64,000 nt of DNA from Toxotes chatareus (lineage: Eukaryota; Chordata; Actinopteri; Toxotidae). The notes beneath the pieces were generated by a model that had not been told where the DNA came from, ran no database searches, and saw nothing but the letters and a program-made list of their open reading frames with translations. The DNA lies in the NCBI GenBank assembly GCA_016801885.1, contig JAFBJY010001449.1, positions 1-64,000 of the forward strand, in the 5' to 3' direction. The position numbers and the translations under genes are program-made. Positions 55,101-63,750 of this stretch are shown piece after piece. How positions within the stretch are numbered: the first letter of the stretch is position 1; each line of letters starts with the position of its first letter.

Positions 55101-58100
55101 CATTTCCAAAGTTAAAACTATCATGGATTCAATTGCCCGTTGAAGACCAAAGTTCCATCAGGAAGGAAAAAGCCACCTTGGAAAAATGCTACACTGGTTA
55201 AAGCTCAAAAAAGAATCTGCAGGCAGGCGGAACGCAGATGGCGAAAAAACAAACTCCAGGTTTATTATGACATCTACATTGAGAGCCTACATAACTACAA
55301 CCAAGAACTGAAAGTGGCAAGACAATCCTTTTTTTCTGACATTATTGATAGAAACAGTAACAATGCCCACACGTCGTTTTCTGTTATAGACAGACTGACA
55401 AACCCAGGAGTATCAGTCCCACCTGAACTGCTCTCCAATGAACTGATACAATGATCATACAATGACTTTGAACTGTTTTTCACAGATAAAATATTAAAAA
55501 TAAGACAGTTTCAGTTACAGTTCCAGCTCAGGCAAAATGATGATGTCATTTTTGCCTTCCTGTGCGACTTACTGGCACAGTGTTGAGTTGCCTCAAATCT
55601 TACTTACATGGTAGGGATTACTTGGTCTCAATAGGTAACTATGAGTCTGACCGAACTAAGATTACATACAGGGTTCCTCAGGGGTCCATTCTTGGACCAC
55701 TTCTGTTCAATATCTACATGCAGCTCAGATCATTGATCACAATATCTCTTACCACACCTATGCAGACGACACACAACTTTATATTTCAGTGTCATCACAC
55801 GACTACAGTCCCCTACATTCACTAAGCAGTGTGTATTCAGCAAATCAATGAGTGGATGTGCCAGAAATTTTCTCCAGCTCAGTGCAGATAAGACAGAATT
55901 GATTGTTTTTGGCTCCAAAAATGAAAGGTCCAAAATCAGCGCTCACCTTGACTCCATGTCACTGAAGGTTACAAATCAAGCCAGAAATCTCGGTCTAATT
56001 CTTGACTCAGAAGTCTGCCTATTACCACCTGAAAAACATTGCTAGGATCAAGGGTTTTCTATCCAAACAAGACACAGGAAAAACTTATCCATGCATTCAT
56101 TTTCAGTAGGCTAGATTATTGTAATGGCATCCTAACAGGTCTAAACAAACAATCTATCAGACAGTTGCAGCTGGTCCAAAATGCTGATGCCAGAGTCCTG
56201 ACTAACACCAGAAAAATGGACCACATTACACCTGTCCTCAAATCACTACACTGGCTTCCTGTGAGTCAAAGGATGCAGGATAGGATAAACTTCTACTCTT
56301 GGTCTACAAAGCGCTGAATGGTCTTGGACCAAAATATCTCATGGACTTATTGGTTCCTTATGAAGCATACAGGCCTACTGTGTGTTCCTAGGGACAGGAC
56401 TAAACAAAGTGAAGCAGGATTTAGATATTCTGCCCCTCACTTGTGGAATAAACTTCAAGAATACCTGAGGTCAGCCCAAACACTCAGTTTAATTAAGTCA
56501 GGCCTGAAAACACACTTGTTTACTGAAACCTTCTCTTAAATTGTCTTAACTGCACTCTTCTTATTTAATTATTTTACTATTTTCTATTTTTTTCTGCTCC
56601 AATGTTTTAATATATTTCTTTTATTCTGTTATTTATGATTTTAATGCTATATGATTTGCTTTTATCCTATAATTTTAAAGTAATCTGTAAAGCACTATGA
56701 ATTACCTTGTGTACGAATGGTGCTATATAAATAAACCTTGCCTTGCCTTCAGACTGAGCAGCTGTAACCTCTTAGAGAGAAGCTGTGAAGCTCTGTCCTC
56801 AGTTCTCAGCTCCCAGTCCTCTAGTCTGAGACACCTGGACCTGAGTAACAATGACCTGCAGGATTCAGGGGTGAAGCTTCTGTCTGCTGGACTGAAGAGT
56901 CCACACTGTACCCTGGAGACTCTCAGGTCAGATCAAGTTCCAGTTTGTTTGAAATGACTGCAGATATTTCTTAAGCCCATCAATGCTGACTTTAGAGGGG
57001 CCCATATCTAATGATTTTCACAGTTTATACAAACTTTGAGTTTTGACTGTTTTGTTTGTATTCAGCTTCACATTCTGTAGAGCTCGCATACTGTATATGA
57101 ACTCTGGCTGAGATACACAATCTCATTTATGGTTTGTTACAAAGTGGTTTAGACAATTACATGTCAGTGTTAATGACATCAGTAAAAACTATGACAGAAA
57201 AATTCTGTGACAACTTCTTATTTCACTATGAAACCAAGATTTCAGCAAAATATTAAGTAATGAGAACTGTAATAAAATATTTTACATTTCTATCAGCTAA
57301 TAAAAACTAAATGAAAATGTGAAAGACAGATGAAAGGACACGTTCACTAAATAATACTAAGTTAATACTAATAATTTAATATAAGGTCTCACTAAAGGAG
57401 TAAGTTGAGGATTAATGTGGACAGTCAAACATCTAGATCTTCCTCTAGATGTTCACTAATGAAATATCACTACATTATCCCAAGTTTTAGCTTCTCCTCT
57501 CAAGATAAACCAAGACACTGAAGAGGATTTTAGTCAGTCAGCTTCTGAATGATCAGCTGCTCTGCAGTGGAGAGAACAGATAGCTCTGCTAATGCTAATG
57601 CTAATGCTAGGTGAGTGGTTCAGAGTTTCTAATGAGAGGTGGATTTACTGAGGAGAGTCAGTCTGTTTTTTAACTGCAAAGTCACATGGTGAGTGTTTGA
57701 GTCAACAAGTAAACAGTTGTAACAAAACAGAAACTATTTAAATAAGAGCCAATGAAAGATGATCATCAATGTAGAAACTCCTCATTGTTAGCAGGTGGAT
57801 AAAGAGCTGATATTTCTGCTTCACTGAACAAATCTGTGTTTGATGTTTGGCCCAGTTTTCAAATGCAGGTGTGTTAGTTTGCTGTGAGATGCAGAGCAAA
57901 CTGAGAGTTTTGTTCCTTTGATTGTCCTTTCAACACAAATGTTATTTGACTTTTTCTTCATTGTTTCCTCTTCAGACTGAGCAGCTGTAACCTCTCAGAG
58001 AGAAGCTGTGAAGCTCTGTCCTCAGTTCTCAGCTCCCAGTCCTCTAGTCTGAGACACCTGGACCTGAGTAACAGTGACCTGCAGGATTCAGGGGTGAAGC

Positions 58101-60660
58101 TTCTGTCTGCTGGAATGAAGAGTCCACACTGTTCCCTGGAGACTCTTAGGTCTAGCCTGTTTAGCTGATGATTTGCTCATATCTGATTTACATCAGTGGA
58201 TAAACCACCAACTTGTGTAGGATTGATTGACAATTATTCAAATTTTCTTGTTTTTGCTTCAGTTGTTGATTTTTTTTAATCCTACAGATGGTGTTTAAGT
58301 AATTTGCCTTAAATACATTGAACCTGGACCAAAATGGACCAGAACCAAAAACAAAAATATGAACAAAAAGGAACAAGAAAACAGACCAGCAGGTGTTGAC
58401 AGAGGGCTCCTGTGTGATGTTGTGTGTGTCTGCAGGCTGTCAGGATGTCTGATCACAGAGGAAGGCTGTGCTTCTCTGGCCACAGCTCTGAGCTCCAACC
58501 CGTCCCATCTGAGAGAGCTGGACCTGAGCTACAATCATCCAGGAGACTCAGGATTGAAGCTGCTGTCTGCTGGACTGAAGGATCCACACTGGAGACTGGA
58601 CACCCTCAGGTATGGAGAGGTCTGCTGCAGCCACAGACAGTGTGTGATAGAGGAGGAAGAGCTGGAAACATTTAGTGTGTCACAGCTGATGACAGATCTC
58701 TACAGAAGTGCTTTGAATTCAGCAACAACACAAAGAGGGGTTTTCTCTAATTCTGCCTTCAGTATCTCATCATAACTCACTGTGTCATATTTAAGAGAAA
58801 ATATGTGACAATCATTAAATCAGGTGTGGTCAGCTGTTTTCTGTGACCTGAGCAGGACTTTCTCAGACTGGATTTCATGCTGCATCGGCACAAAGCCAGC
58901 GTGGAAACATTTGAGCTGCAGCTGGTTGAACTGCTCCTGAACCAACAGAGCCACTTTGAGCACTCAGAGTGCTTTCACCACAACATCCCCAAAGACTTTA
59001 GATACCTGTTCAGGTATCCCAACAATAATAAGACCATCTACATGTAATGCCAATTTATCATATAGCCATATATTCTCTTATCATACACTCGTATATTCTC
59101 ATAAACTCGTATATTCAATTCTGTGTGAAGTACATATAACTTGACCTGAAGTGACCTAATCTGCTGAGTATGCTGTTCATTGTGCCTTGTGAGGACACCT
59201 GCTTATGTCTTGGACAAAGACTGTCTATTCTTTATCTTTTTGTTGCTGTCCGGTGTCTCTGAGCATAACTTACACTTTATCTCAGTTGCTCATTAATTTT
59301 ATCACTTGACCTCGAGCTTGTATTCTTTCCCTGCCATCCCTGCAATCCTGGTATGTGAGAAAGAGACATTAAAAGCCCTGGGAACATGGAGCTCGGGGTC
59401 AGACCTCTGTAGCATGGTGTTGCTGCGTGAGCTCTGTCCTTTCTGCAGAAATTGATTACTCTGTAAACTTTATTTTGTAATAAAACCTCAAAAGACAAAG
59501 ATTGTCTAAGGGATTTTATTTCACTTCTCATCAGGTGGAAAGTGTTCTTCCACCACACTACACTGCTCAGAGACATTCATCTGCCAGTGTCTCAAACCAA
59601 GGAGGAAATGAAATATGGTCTCTGATCATGTTTCTGTCTTCTAAAATATCCAAATATCCATGATCAATAATCAGCTGAAACCTCTCTGAGATCCTGATCT
59701 TGTCATTCTGAAATCCTTTGTTGTGTCTGACACCAAAAGTGATATCAAATGGAGAAGACAAATGATGAAACCTTTCCTCCATGTCACCTCCCTGCTCCAG
59801 TATAATTCCAAGATAAGGACTCCAGGTCCTTTGTCTCTTTGCTGAATGAACAGAATAATCAAAGCATCTATGTATGAGAGCCATGTAATGTCCATGTTTG
59901 CATGCTGAAAGAGAACGTGCTGGTCTGACCCCCCTCCTCGTTTCAGGGTGGAGCCTGGTGGAGTCCAATGCTTGACATCAGGTGTGAGGAAGTGTAAGTG
60001 TGGTTTTCATTTGATTCCTGAAAACAAAGCAGCTCACATTCAACCATCTTCGAAGTGTCAATCAATGATCAGGTGATGTTGCAGCTGTGTTGTGTCTTCT
60101 TCTCTCCATCAGATTTCTGTGAACTCACCATCGACACAAACACAGTAAACAGAGAGATCAAACTGTCTGACAACAACAGGAAGGTGACACGTGTGGAGGA
60201 GGATCAGTCATATCCTGATCATCCAGACAGATTTGACCACTGGCCTCAGCTGCTGTGTAGTAATGGTCTGACTGGTCGCTGTTACTGGGAGGTCGAGTGG
60301 AGAGGAAGGGTTTATATATCAGTGAGTTACAGAGGAATCAGAAGGAAAGGAAAGAGAGAACTCTGTGTGTTTGGATGGAACAATCACTCCTGGAGTTTGT
60401 TCTGCTCTGATGATGGTTACTCTGTTTGTCACAATAACAGAGTGACACCTATCTCCTCCTCTTCATCATCTTCCTCTGTCTCTGACAGAGTAGCAGTGTA
60501 TGTGGACTGTCCTGCTGGCTCTCTGTCCTTCTACAGAGTCTCCTCTGACTCACTGATCCACCTCTACACCTTCAACACCACATTCACTGAACCGCTGTAT
60601 CCTGGGTATGGGTTTGGAGTCAGGTGGTCTGGTTCCTCAGTGTCTCTGTGTAGAGTGTAG
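43058..60660 (+). CDS. nlrc3-like: NLRC3-like NLR (FISNA-NACHT-LRR-B30.2)
   Basis: This is a cytosolic pattern-recognition or regulatory NLR of the expanded teleost NLR-C group. The NACHT ATPase drives oligomerisation, and the LRR and B30.2 parts are thought to bind ligands or partners. Coding exons are 43058-43146, 43259-43399, 43514-43630, 43745-43861, 47129-47207, 47366-47594, 47757-49557, 51992-52165, 56753-56926, 57976-58149, 58436-58609, 59947-59993 and 60113-60660. All junctions are GT-AG, every phase matches, and the total is 3864 nt, giving a 1287-residue protein. I see no PYD or CARD. The start is the first ATG of exon 1 in the frame that joins exon 2. The NACHT exon has two opposite one-base indels, with a stop at 48413-48415. 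As written the product therefore truncates after Walker B, and this is a pseudogene unless those are sequence errors. Introns are filled with L2, SINE, Gypsy, CR1/L2 and LTR insertions. Confidence 0.85.
43259..43861 (+). CDS. nlrc3-like: NLRC3-like N-terminal repeat exons 2-4
   Basis: Exon 2 (43259-43399) encodes PEQQHTPDSAGPGPEHRPES and then SCVSMKSDMSNRHITDFKGQ with PPSAAK. Exons 3 (43514-43630) and 4 (43745-43861) each encode HHRPGIPVPVPSCVSMKSDM followed by SNRHITDFKGQPPSAAK. All end in the same phase (AA before GTGAGC or GTGAGT), so any number of copies keeps the frame. Such SMKSDMS-type repeats are typical of the N-terminal part of teleost NLRC3-like genes. Their role is not known to me. 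Confidence 0.8.
43400..43861 (+). repeat. Perfect-looking 231-bp tandem duplication (intron plus exon)
   Basis: 43400-43630 and 43631-43861 are two consecutive units of 231 bp, each made of an intron (GTGAGCTGCAACTGACTACA...) and a repeat exon. Within the exon part (117 nt) no difference was seen. The intron part differs at about three sites (for example TTTTCCTCTT/TTTTCTTCTT and AATAATAGAA/AATAAAATAA). This is a very recent exon duplication. Confidence 0.85.
45625..45690 (-). mobile_element. Short LINE 3'-tail insertion nested in the L2
   Basis: AATTCAATTCAATTCAATTT followed by TATTTATATAGCGCC is the reverse complement of the L2 3' tail that ends at 46985. It splits the GRAFSY...PLWNQLPVW C-terminal frame of the same L2. 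Only about 66 bp were inserted, that is, the recognition end of a LINE or SINE. Confidence 0.7.
46359..46653 (+). mobile_element. tRNA-derived SINE with target duplication
   Basis: The element starts GGGTGGCACGGTGGTGCAGT and has a degenerate B box (AGGTTTCAGTC). The body contains CTGGCGACCAGTCCAGGGTG and TCAGCTGGGATAGGCTCCAG, and it ends in TGAATGAATGAAT at 46653. The flanks GTTCACTAACT (46348-46358) and GTTCACAAACT (46654-46664) are an 11-bp target duplication with one mismatch. It is nested in the L2 LINE 3' UTR. Confidence 0.85.
47129..47594 (+). CDS. nlrc3-like: NLRC3-like linker exons 5 and 6
   Basis: Exon 5 (47129-47207) encodes VDQESSEVPSAQSAQQHQTH and LDSIFM. Exon 6 (47366-47594) follows TTCTGTTCCAG and encodes LLEENIVTFVKKELKKIQKV, then VSPDYPESSESQREDEEVLD, an acidic run and NVLRRMKQEKLADCLHS. 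This is the helical region that precedes FISNA in the family. The 158-nt intron between them (47208-47365) is open in one frame, so read-through is possible. Confidence 0.8.
47757..49557 (+). CDS. nlrc3-like: NLRC3-like FISNA-NACHT exon
   Basis: The exon is 1801 nt long. FISNA comes first (CQRKLKSALKKKFQCVFEGI, then NQIYTELYITEGGTGEVN). The NACHT follows with Walker A GVAGIGKT (48047-48070) and Walker B VLFIFDGLDE (48260-48289). Next are a winged-helix/HD2 part with CHIPVFCWITATVLEDVL, KLAFEQLQKGNLIFYESDLT and VHLSLQEFLAALHVHL. The end is PVVKASNKAL. One base is missing at about 48385-48388 (GGGGAAACTG instead of one more A), and one T is extra at about 48572-48574 (ACTTTCACG). Between them the correct frame is +1, while the original frame hits TAA at 48413. 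Before and after them the frame is the same. Confidence 0.9.
49890..51720 (-). mobile_element. Ty3/Gypsy retrotransposon remnant
   Basis: Read on the minus strand from the right, a gag-like part comes first (51660-51300, RRAFDLIFLDKEKARELCYV near 51370-51310). The pol RT start is at 51060 (YIETSLKAGLIHPSSSPAGA, then DGSLRPCINYGLLNDFTVK). KVFTKLDLRNAYHLV lies near 50870, MPFGLTNAPAVFQGMINDV near 50755-50700, and the active site FVYLDDILIFSP near 50670-50640. FLGFIVAPGKIQMDPAKV follows, then the RNase H start (PFQWTSQAEEVFQQLKACF, 50368-50312). Stops, frameshifts and deletions (no protease, no integrase, no LTRs) make it inactive. It lies in the intron between the NACHT exon and LRR exon 1. Confidence 0.85.
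51992..52165 (+). CDS. nlrc3-like: NLRC3-like LRR exon 1
   Basis: A 174-nt exon after TTTCCTCTTCAG. It encodes LSSCNLSERSCEALSSVLSS, SLRHLDLSNNDLQDTW and VNLLSVGLESSQGTLETLR. Compared with its sisters it carries TWVN for SGVK and SSQG for SPHC, so it is the most diverged of the first three. Confidence 0.85.
52595..56747 (+). mobile_element. CR1/L2-type LINE with ORF1 and ORF2, degenerate
   Basis: Insertion in the intron before LRR exon 2. ORF1 remnants at 53060-53980 include the esterase-type C-terminal block RLLALNTWLAKACETRG, NFIDNFNLFWERDDLFKG and HLNGRG, followed by a Pro-rich tail. ORF2 starts by 54205, with the endonuclease NLALLNIRSLAGKSFLINDF, FLTETWLGQDN, GGVAILFSD, VVGDFNIHIDNP and ALSDHYCVSF. 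RT motif A and its surroundings are deleted near 55535. Motif B YRVPQGSILGPLLFNIYM remains (55663-55719), motif C is out of frame near 55760, and the C-terminus ends in LKTHLFTETFS (56539). The tail AAATAAACCTTGCCTTGCC runs straight into the exon acceptor TTCAG. A left copy of the acceptor tract (TTTCCTCTTC, 52585-52594) marks the insertion point. Confidence 0.85.
56753..56926 (+). CDS. nlrc3-like: NLRC3-like LRR exon 2
   Basis: A 174-nt exon encoding LSSCNLLERSCEALSSVLSS, SLRHLDLSNNDLQDSGVKLL and SAGLKSPHCTLETLR, with donor GTCAGATC. Its acceptor AG (56751-56752) is only about five bases from the end of a LINE, so the polypyrimidine tract is now CCTTGCCTTGCCTTC from that LINE. Confidence 0.85.
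56927..57975 (+). other. Intron between LRR exons 2 and 3
   Basis: The first about 100 bp match the start of the intron at 52166, and the last about 225 bp (57748-57975) match 51765-51991. LRR exons 1 and 3 thus share their upstream intron, and exons 1 and 2 their downstream intron. The middle is AT-rich, with a GCTAAT repeat at 57588-57609. Confidence 0.7.
57976..58149 (+). CDS. nlrc3-like: NLRC3-like LRR exon 3
   Basis: A 174-nt exon encoding LSSCNLSERSCEALSSVLSS, SLRHLDLSNSDLQDSGVKLL and SAGMKSPHCSLETLR. The acceptor is TTTCCTCTTCAG and the donor GTCTAGCC. It is nearly identical to exon 2. Confidence 0.85.
58436..58609 (+). CDS. nlrc3-like: NLRC3-like LRR exon 4
   Basis: A 174-nt exon encoding LSGCLITEEGCASLATALSS, NPSHLRELDLSYNHPGDSG and LKLLSAGLKDPHWRLDTLR. 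It has the last-LRR-type sequence (LSGCLITEEGC) usually placed before the linker and B30.2 exons. The donor is GTATGGAG. Confidence 0.85.
58610..59042 (+). other. Intron, part 1, before solo LTR
   Basis: No exon is seen. A plus-strand frame of about 60 codons near 58870-59040 (LDFMLHRHKASVETFELQLV) has no family known to me. It continues across the LTR insertion site when the LTR is removed. Confidence 0.35.
59043..59557 (+). mobile_element. Solo LTR (515 bp) with 5-bp target duplication
   Basis: TGTAATGCCAATTTATCATA begins the LTR at 59043 and TTCTTCCACCACA ends it at 59557. CTACA is repeated exactly at 59038-59042 and 59558-59562. AATAAAACCTCAAAAGACAA is the probable polyadenylation signal and start of U5. 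It is the longer relative of the LTR at 33037-33444. No proviral gene is present. It sits in an NLRC3-like intron and could supply a polyadenylation site in the sense direction. Confidence 0.88.
59558..59946 (-). other. Intron, part 2, with an antisense ORF
   Basis: A 133-codon minus-strand frame (59567-59968) reads HYMALIHRCFDYSVHSAKRQ, SPYLGIILEQGGDMEERFHH and RISERFQLIIDHGYLDILED. The composition looks protein-like, but I do not recognise the family. It overlaps the small 47-nt NLR exon on the other strand. It may be a fragment of an inserted cellular or mobile sequence. Confidence 0.3.
59947..59993 (+). CDS. nlrc3-like: NLRC3-like 47-nt linker exon
   Basis: Follows CTCGTTTCAG and encodes VEPGGVQCLTSGVRK, ending at donor GTAAGTG. 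The size and the VEPGG..WL..GLRKY-like sequence match the short exon that joins the LRRs to the B30.2 domain in this family. The usual Trp is Cys here. Confidence 0.8.
60113..60660 (+). CDS. nlrc3-like: NLRC3-like PRY-SPRY (B30.2) exon
   Basis: The acceptor TTCTCTCCATCAG ends at 60112 and the stop TAG is at 60658-60660. PRY is YFCELTIDTNTVNREIKLSD and KVTRVEEDQSYPDHPDRFD. SPRY continues GLTGRCYWEVEWRGRVYISV, ELCVFGWNNHSWSLFC, a Ser run, VAVYVDCPAGSLSFYRVSS, YTFNTTFTEPLYPGYGFGV and SSVSLCRV. All usual blocks are present in one frame without damage. The length (182 residues) is normal for the domain. In this family B30.2 is thought to be a recognition surface. Confidence 0.92.
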
Positions 60661-61200
60661 CAGAGAGAGTATCCTCCTGTTAGAGAAACTCTCTTACTGT
60701 TGAACAGATAGTTCAGTCTGCACGTCTGTCTCTTTTATTCACACACCTTTTCAGATTCATATATTAAAGCAGTTTATTTGTTAAACTCTTCTAAATGATT
60801 CCTTGTAAACTTCTTCCTCTTCCAGTCCTTTAAAGATGGAAGCTACGATTATTACAGGAGAAAAATGTTGCTGACTTTTACATTTTTAAGATTCTAATTA
60901 TGATCTTGTCCTTTCACATTAAAAGCATCATTGTGAACATCAGTGTTTTGTCTTTCTCTGAATCTTGGGACAACTGAGCTGATTCAGCTCAAACTAAAAT
61001 GCTGCCAAACTTTATCTGAAAGACCTGAAAAAAAAAAAAAAACGTTAACTTAAAACAAAAGACTCAGAAAAGATGAGAGTGAAAACCAGCAGCTGAAATT
61101 TGACTTAAACAAGAAGCTGTGAAGTTTATTTGAAAAATGTTTAAAGAGTTTTTCAATTTCGTCTGTCCTTTTTACCGTGTATACCTGGTCTTCACCCTGT
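60661..61200 (+). other. 3'-flanking region of the NLRC3-like gene
   Basis: Non-coding. ATTAAA at 60764-60769 and 60919-60924 could serve as weak polyadenylation signals. A run of A residues lies at 61027-61041. Confidence 0.4.
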
Positions 61201-61208
61201 TTTTCATG

Positions 61209-61690
61209 TTTTACAGTGAATCCTCTGGCTGCTGATAATACTTGTGTACTTTTACTGCTGATGTTGTCATTGGTCGTTTTCATTTTCACACTGCATCACA
61301 TATTTCTGACAGTCCTTTCCCTTGTGATCCACATTGTCACCCTGGTTGTTGTGTTTTTAACAGTGCAGCCTAACTTCCACTTTACAATACATATGCTGGT
61401 TTTTATTATTTACATCATTATTTTTTACATGTTCATTACACTGTTGTAATATTTTACAGTGCATCCCCTGGTTGTAAGTCAGTCCAGAGCTCATCTATGA
61501 CTGTCATTTGTTATTGGATATATCCTGTGTCACCTTTGTTGCCATTTTACACAGTGCACAGCCTCCATTAAATTCTTTTACAGCGTATTTCCTGATAATC
61601 AATGTTAGATATATTTTTAAAGGGCATCTCCTATTTATCATTTTACAGTGATCCTTTTAGTTGTCACATTTCTTACAGAGTATTGATGGA
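61209..61690. repeat. Degenerate repeat of TTTTACAGTG-type motifs
   Basis: The motif TTTTACAGTGCATCCCCTGG (61452-61471) recurs as TTTTACAGTGAATCCTCTGG (61209-61228), TTTTTAACAGTGCAGCC (61354), TTTTACACAGTGCACAGCCT (61545), TTTTACAGCGTATTTCCTGA (61577) and TTTTACAGTGATCC (61641). Spacing varies from about 30 to 150 bp. The hydrophobic 90-codon frame at 61177-61449 falls within this repeat and is not treated as a gene. Confidence 0.5.
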
Positions 61691-61699
61691 AGAATACAT

Positions 61700-62870
61700 G
61701 GAACATTATTCAAACTATGACCAGTCCTCATCTTCCTGCTGATGCCATCAATACTGATTGGTACATATTGTCATCATCTGCCGCTTATCTGGGTCCCAGG
61801 TCGCGGGGACAGCTCCCGCCCAGTCCACAATGCACTGAAGTCCTACAGCTCCTCCCACAAGTGGTGAGCCTATCCTAATAAGTGAGTCCTATTGGACACT
61901 TGTCAGTGTGACCACTGGAGGGCAGTAAACTCTCTGATTATTTGTCCATCAGTCAGACATCAGTATTTATAGCAGTGTAATAATATGTGTGTTCACATAC
62001 TGAGAGTCATTATCAGACTGATGAACATTAGAGCTAAAATAAGTCAGTAAATGTGGAATAATGTCAGTGTGAACATCAGTATCATTGTCAGTGCTGTGTG
62101 TGCAGAGTTGTAGTTACTGACAATGACCACTGAAGGGCAGAAGACTCCTGTTCAGTCAACACTAAAGACTGAGAAGCAACAATAAATAAACAAAACTAAT
62201 CAGATCAGATGATGATCAGCAATAAACATGTTTACACGTGTTGATAGAAAAATGTGGAGGGTTGAAGAACTGCATGAGGAGAAGGAGCCTCAGGGGAACT
62301 GATGTGACTCTGGACGATTCTCACTCTATTTCATTTGTGTTTAGGCGAATTGGATGAATAATGTAAAGAGATCAGTGGGGTGTCTTGCATTGACTCTGAG
62401 CTGGACCACAGAGGAGCATCTGAATTTCATCTGTGAATCCAAACATTGTGGTTGAAGAGGTTTTAAAGTCACTTTGAGAGAGCCTGTCGCCGAGTGGGGG
62501 CATTGGAGCATTGTGTTTCCCATTACACCCCTACACTTCCCAAAATGACTTTTCAAGTAAAAGAAGAAAATGAGATACATTAACAGCCTGTGTGTTCACT
62601 GCAGAATGTGAAAAACCTTCAGGAGCACTGAGGAAAGTTTTTACTGGGTGTTGCATCCCTCACTCTCTCCCTGAGCACTTTGTTGGCTGGAGTATTATAA
62701 ACCCTAAGCCCCTCCCAAGATCAACCAATTTACAATCAATGCATTAAATGACATCTCTGGTCACCACATCTTCATAATCAGGTCCCACATTAAACCCACA
62801 ACAAAACACAAATCATCATTTCAATAATTCACTCATACCTGCTTCATCATATCATCCATTATATTAATAC
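61700..62870. other. No supported gene
   Basis: Contains a short degraded dispersed-repeat piece (CGCTTATCTGGGTCCCAGGT, 61783-61802). It also has two partial copies of the ACTGACA/CCACTGGAGGGCAG repeat (61909-61925 and 62106-62140) that is present near 39345. Confidence 0.4.
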
Positions 62871-62872
62871 CC

Positions 62873-63060
62873 AGGGGTGGAAGTAACGAATTACAAATAC
62901 TCATGTTAGTGTAATTCAGTAGTTTTCTTGGGTACCGAGTACCTGAGTATATTTTTAAGCCAGTAATTTTATATGTACTAAAGTACAAATTTAACTAAAT
63001 AATCTACTTCGCTATTTGTAAAATCACAATTCGTTACCGAGTACACTTAAATGTTTGAAT
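62873..63060 (+). mobile_element. hAT element 5' end
   Basis: CAGGGGTGGAAGTAACGAAT (62873-62892) continues with ACAAATACTCATGTTAGTGT and repeated GTAC/GAGTA motifs. This is the well-known terminal pattern of teleost hAT elements. No transposase follows and another element starts at about 63083. Confidence 0.6.
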
Positions 63061-63082
63061 AAAGACCGGCCTTTCCTTAGTC

Positions 63083-63450
63083 CCTATATGTCAAAGTCAA
63101 GGCCCGTGGGCCACATCCGGCCCGCAAAAGAATTTTCTATGGGCCCCGGTCATAGAAAATTCGAAAAATATTCGAATGTTCGAAAATATTTGATTAGTAT
63201 AAGAACGGCCCGCTGGTCGTAGCCGCCCGCTGCCGTTTTGCGTGCGCCAATACCACATTACCCACAATGCAACGGTAGCGAGACTCACTGCAGTGCTAGC
63301 CTGGTTGTCATGACTACCAAAACTCTCCGCGCTATTGCAGTGCAGCAAGCGGGCATCGTTTTAATTATCCATCAGCAGTCAGAGCAGATGTCGACTTTCA
63401 GCTACCCCCCTCCCTAAAAAATGGCTAAACGGAAGGTGGACACTTGAAAT
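63083..63450 (+). mobile_element. hAT/Charlie-like element 5' end
   Basis: GTCAAAGTCAAGGCCCGTGG and CATCCGGCCCGCAAAAG resemble the terminal region of Charlie/GTF2IRD2-type hAT elements. The reading frame at 63421 opens MAKRKVDT and stops immediately; that is the usual start of their transposase. Only the 5' leader and eight codons are left. Confidence 0.5.
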
Positions 63451-63589
63451 TACTAACAGAGCCATAAGACAATATTGTGTAGTGTCAGATTTTGTGCAAT
63501 ATGTTTGTATATTTTTTCTAAGTGTGCAAATCCCATTGTGTTCTGTTTTATGTTCTGCTTATCCTAGACCTGATTCTCTGTTTGCTTCT

Positions 63590-63750
63590 GTATCTCACTC
63601 ACCCCCTCCCAACTCCCTCACACACACACAGCTCCACTATCTCCCACACACACACACCTCTACTCTGCCACATGCACACTCCTGCATCGTTCCCCATGCT
63701 GCTCTCCCACACACACACACTCACACACGCACGCTCCCTTACTCTGTCTC
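63590..63750. repeat. CA-rich low-complexity region
   Basis: CACACACA tracts alternate with CTCCC-rich sequence. Long frames on both strands here are artefacts of low complexity. From 63750 to the window end nothing is recognised. Confidence 0.7.

Noticed and set aside
61177..61449. Hydrophobic 90-codon frame as a membrane protein
   Set aside because: It coincides with the degenerate T-rich repeat and has no homologue I know; T-rich DNA gives Leu/Val/Phe/Ile runs.
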